The notes under the pieces: generated by a model
What the model was told of the DNA's origin: nothing
What the model saw: only the letters and a program-made list of their open reading frames with translations
Databases searched by the model: none
Shown: one piece after another, positions 12,662 through 12,717 of the stretch
Position numbering within the stretch: position 1 is the stretch's first letter
How the letters are laid out: each line of letters begins with the position of its first letter
NCBI GenBank assembly: GCA_036745875.1
Contig: DAIOFH010000115.1
Coordinates: 1-12,717 of the forward strand
DNA from: DAIOFH01 sp036745875
Lineage (GTDB): Bacteria > Planctomycetota > SZUA-567
Length of the DNA: 12,717 nucleotides
Reading direction: 5' to 3'
Position numbers and translations under genes: made by a program

Positions 12662-12717
12662 TTACTTCGGCACATTCGGAATCATGAATCCGCGGATGAC
12701 TCCGAGAAGATCCGAGT
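12662..12717 (-). CDS. C-terminal end of an unidentified gene running in from the right edge
   Basis: The minus strand is open from the window edge to a TAA at 12662-12664 and encodes SDLLGVIRGFMIPNVPK. Termination is followed by a hairpin at 12591-12629, as expected for a real gene end. Seventeen residues are too few to name the protein. The other two minus frames are less convincing, though one is also open over this short distance. Confidence 0.4.
   Translation of the reverse strand, partial: SDLLGVIRGFMIPNVPK

Noticed and set aside
1..12717. CRISPR arrays, insertion sequences, tRNA or rRNA genes.
   Set aside because: I found no regularly spaced short repeats, transposase, integrase, terminal inverted repeats or RNA-gene signatures in the window.

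Overview
The window is a myo-inositol catabolism and uptake locus on a bacterial chromosome or metagenomic contig. Strong Shine-Dalgarno sequences, sigma70-like promoters and an ABC solute-binding protein with a classical signal peptide point to a Gram-negative host. Coding DNA is GC-rich and the main intergenic regions (1-340, 2660-2870) are clearly AT-rich. I cannot assign a genus from sequence alone.

Layout of the left and centre, all on the plus strand: a Cof-type HAD phosphatase (343-1179) with its own terminator; a ROK-family transcription factor (1437-2657) with its own promoter; a long AT-rich intergenic region with a second promoter and a roughly 220-nt leader; iolE (3086-3982); a two-domain sugar ABC ATPase (4203-5732); a permease gene reduced to about 134 codons (5788-6192); iolG (6255-7268); iolH (7292-8176); a periplasmic sugar-binding protein (8240-9169); a tandem pair of structured repeats (9183-9368); and iolI (9392-10249).

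Layout of the right, all on the minus strand and convergent with the block above: the last codons of an unidentified gene (12662-12717), a HIT-family protein (12125-12547), a further copy of the structured repeat (12045-12110), iolB (11198-12022), a bidirectional terminator, and an enoyl-CoA hydratase/isomerase family protein (10307-11089). A strong 14-bp hairpin separates the convergent blocks.

How the genes fit together: the ABC system would import inositol or a related cyclitol. IolG oxidises myo-inositol to scyllo-inosose, IolI can interconvert inosose isomers, IolE dehydrates the inosose, and IolB isomerises 5-deoxy-glucuronate later in the pathway. IolD, IolC, IolJ and IolA are not in the window. 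The ROK protein is the obvious local regulator.

The main surprises are: (1) the permease appears to have lost its middle through an in-frame deletion, and the ATPase beside it has Glu for the first Walker A Gly, so the transporter looks damaged or the sequence is faulty; (2) a roughly 64-nt hairpin element occurs twice in tandem ahead of iolI and again, in the sense orientation, ahead of iolB; (3) the motif TGACACAAA recurs at the ROK promoter, the iolE promoter and the iolE ribosome-binding region, where it is half of a perfect inverted repeat.
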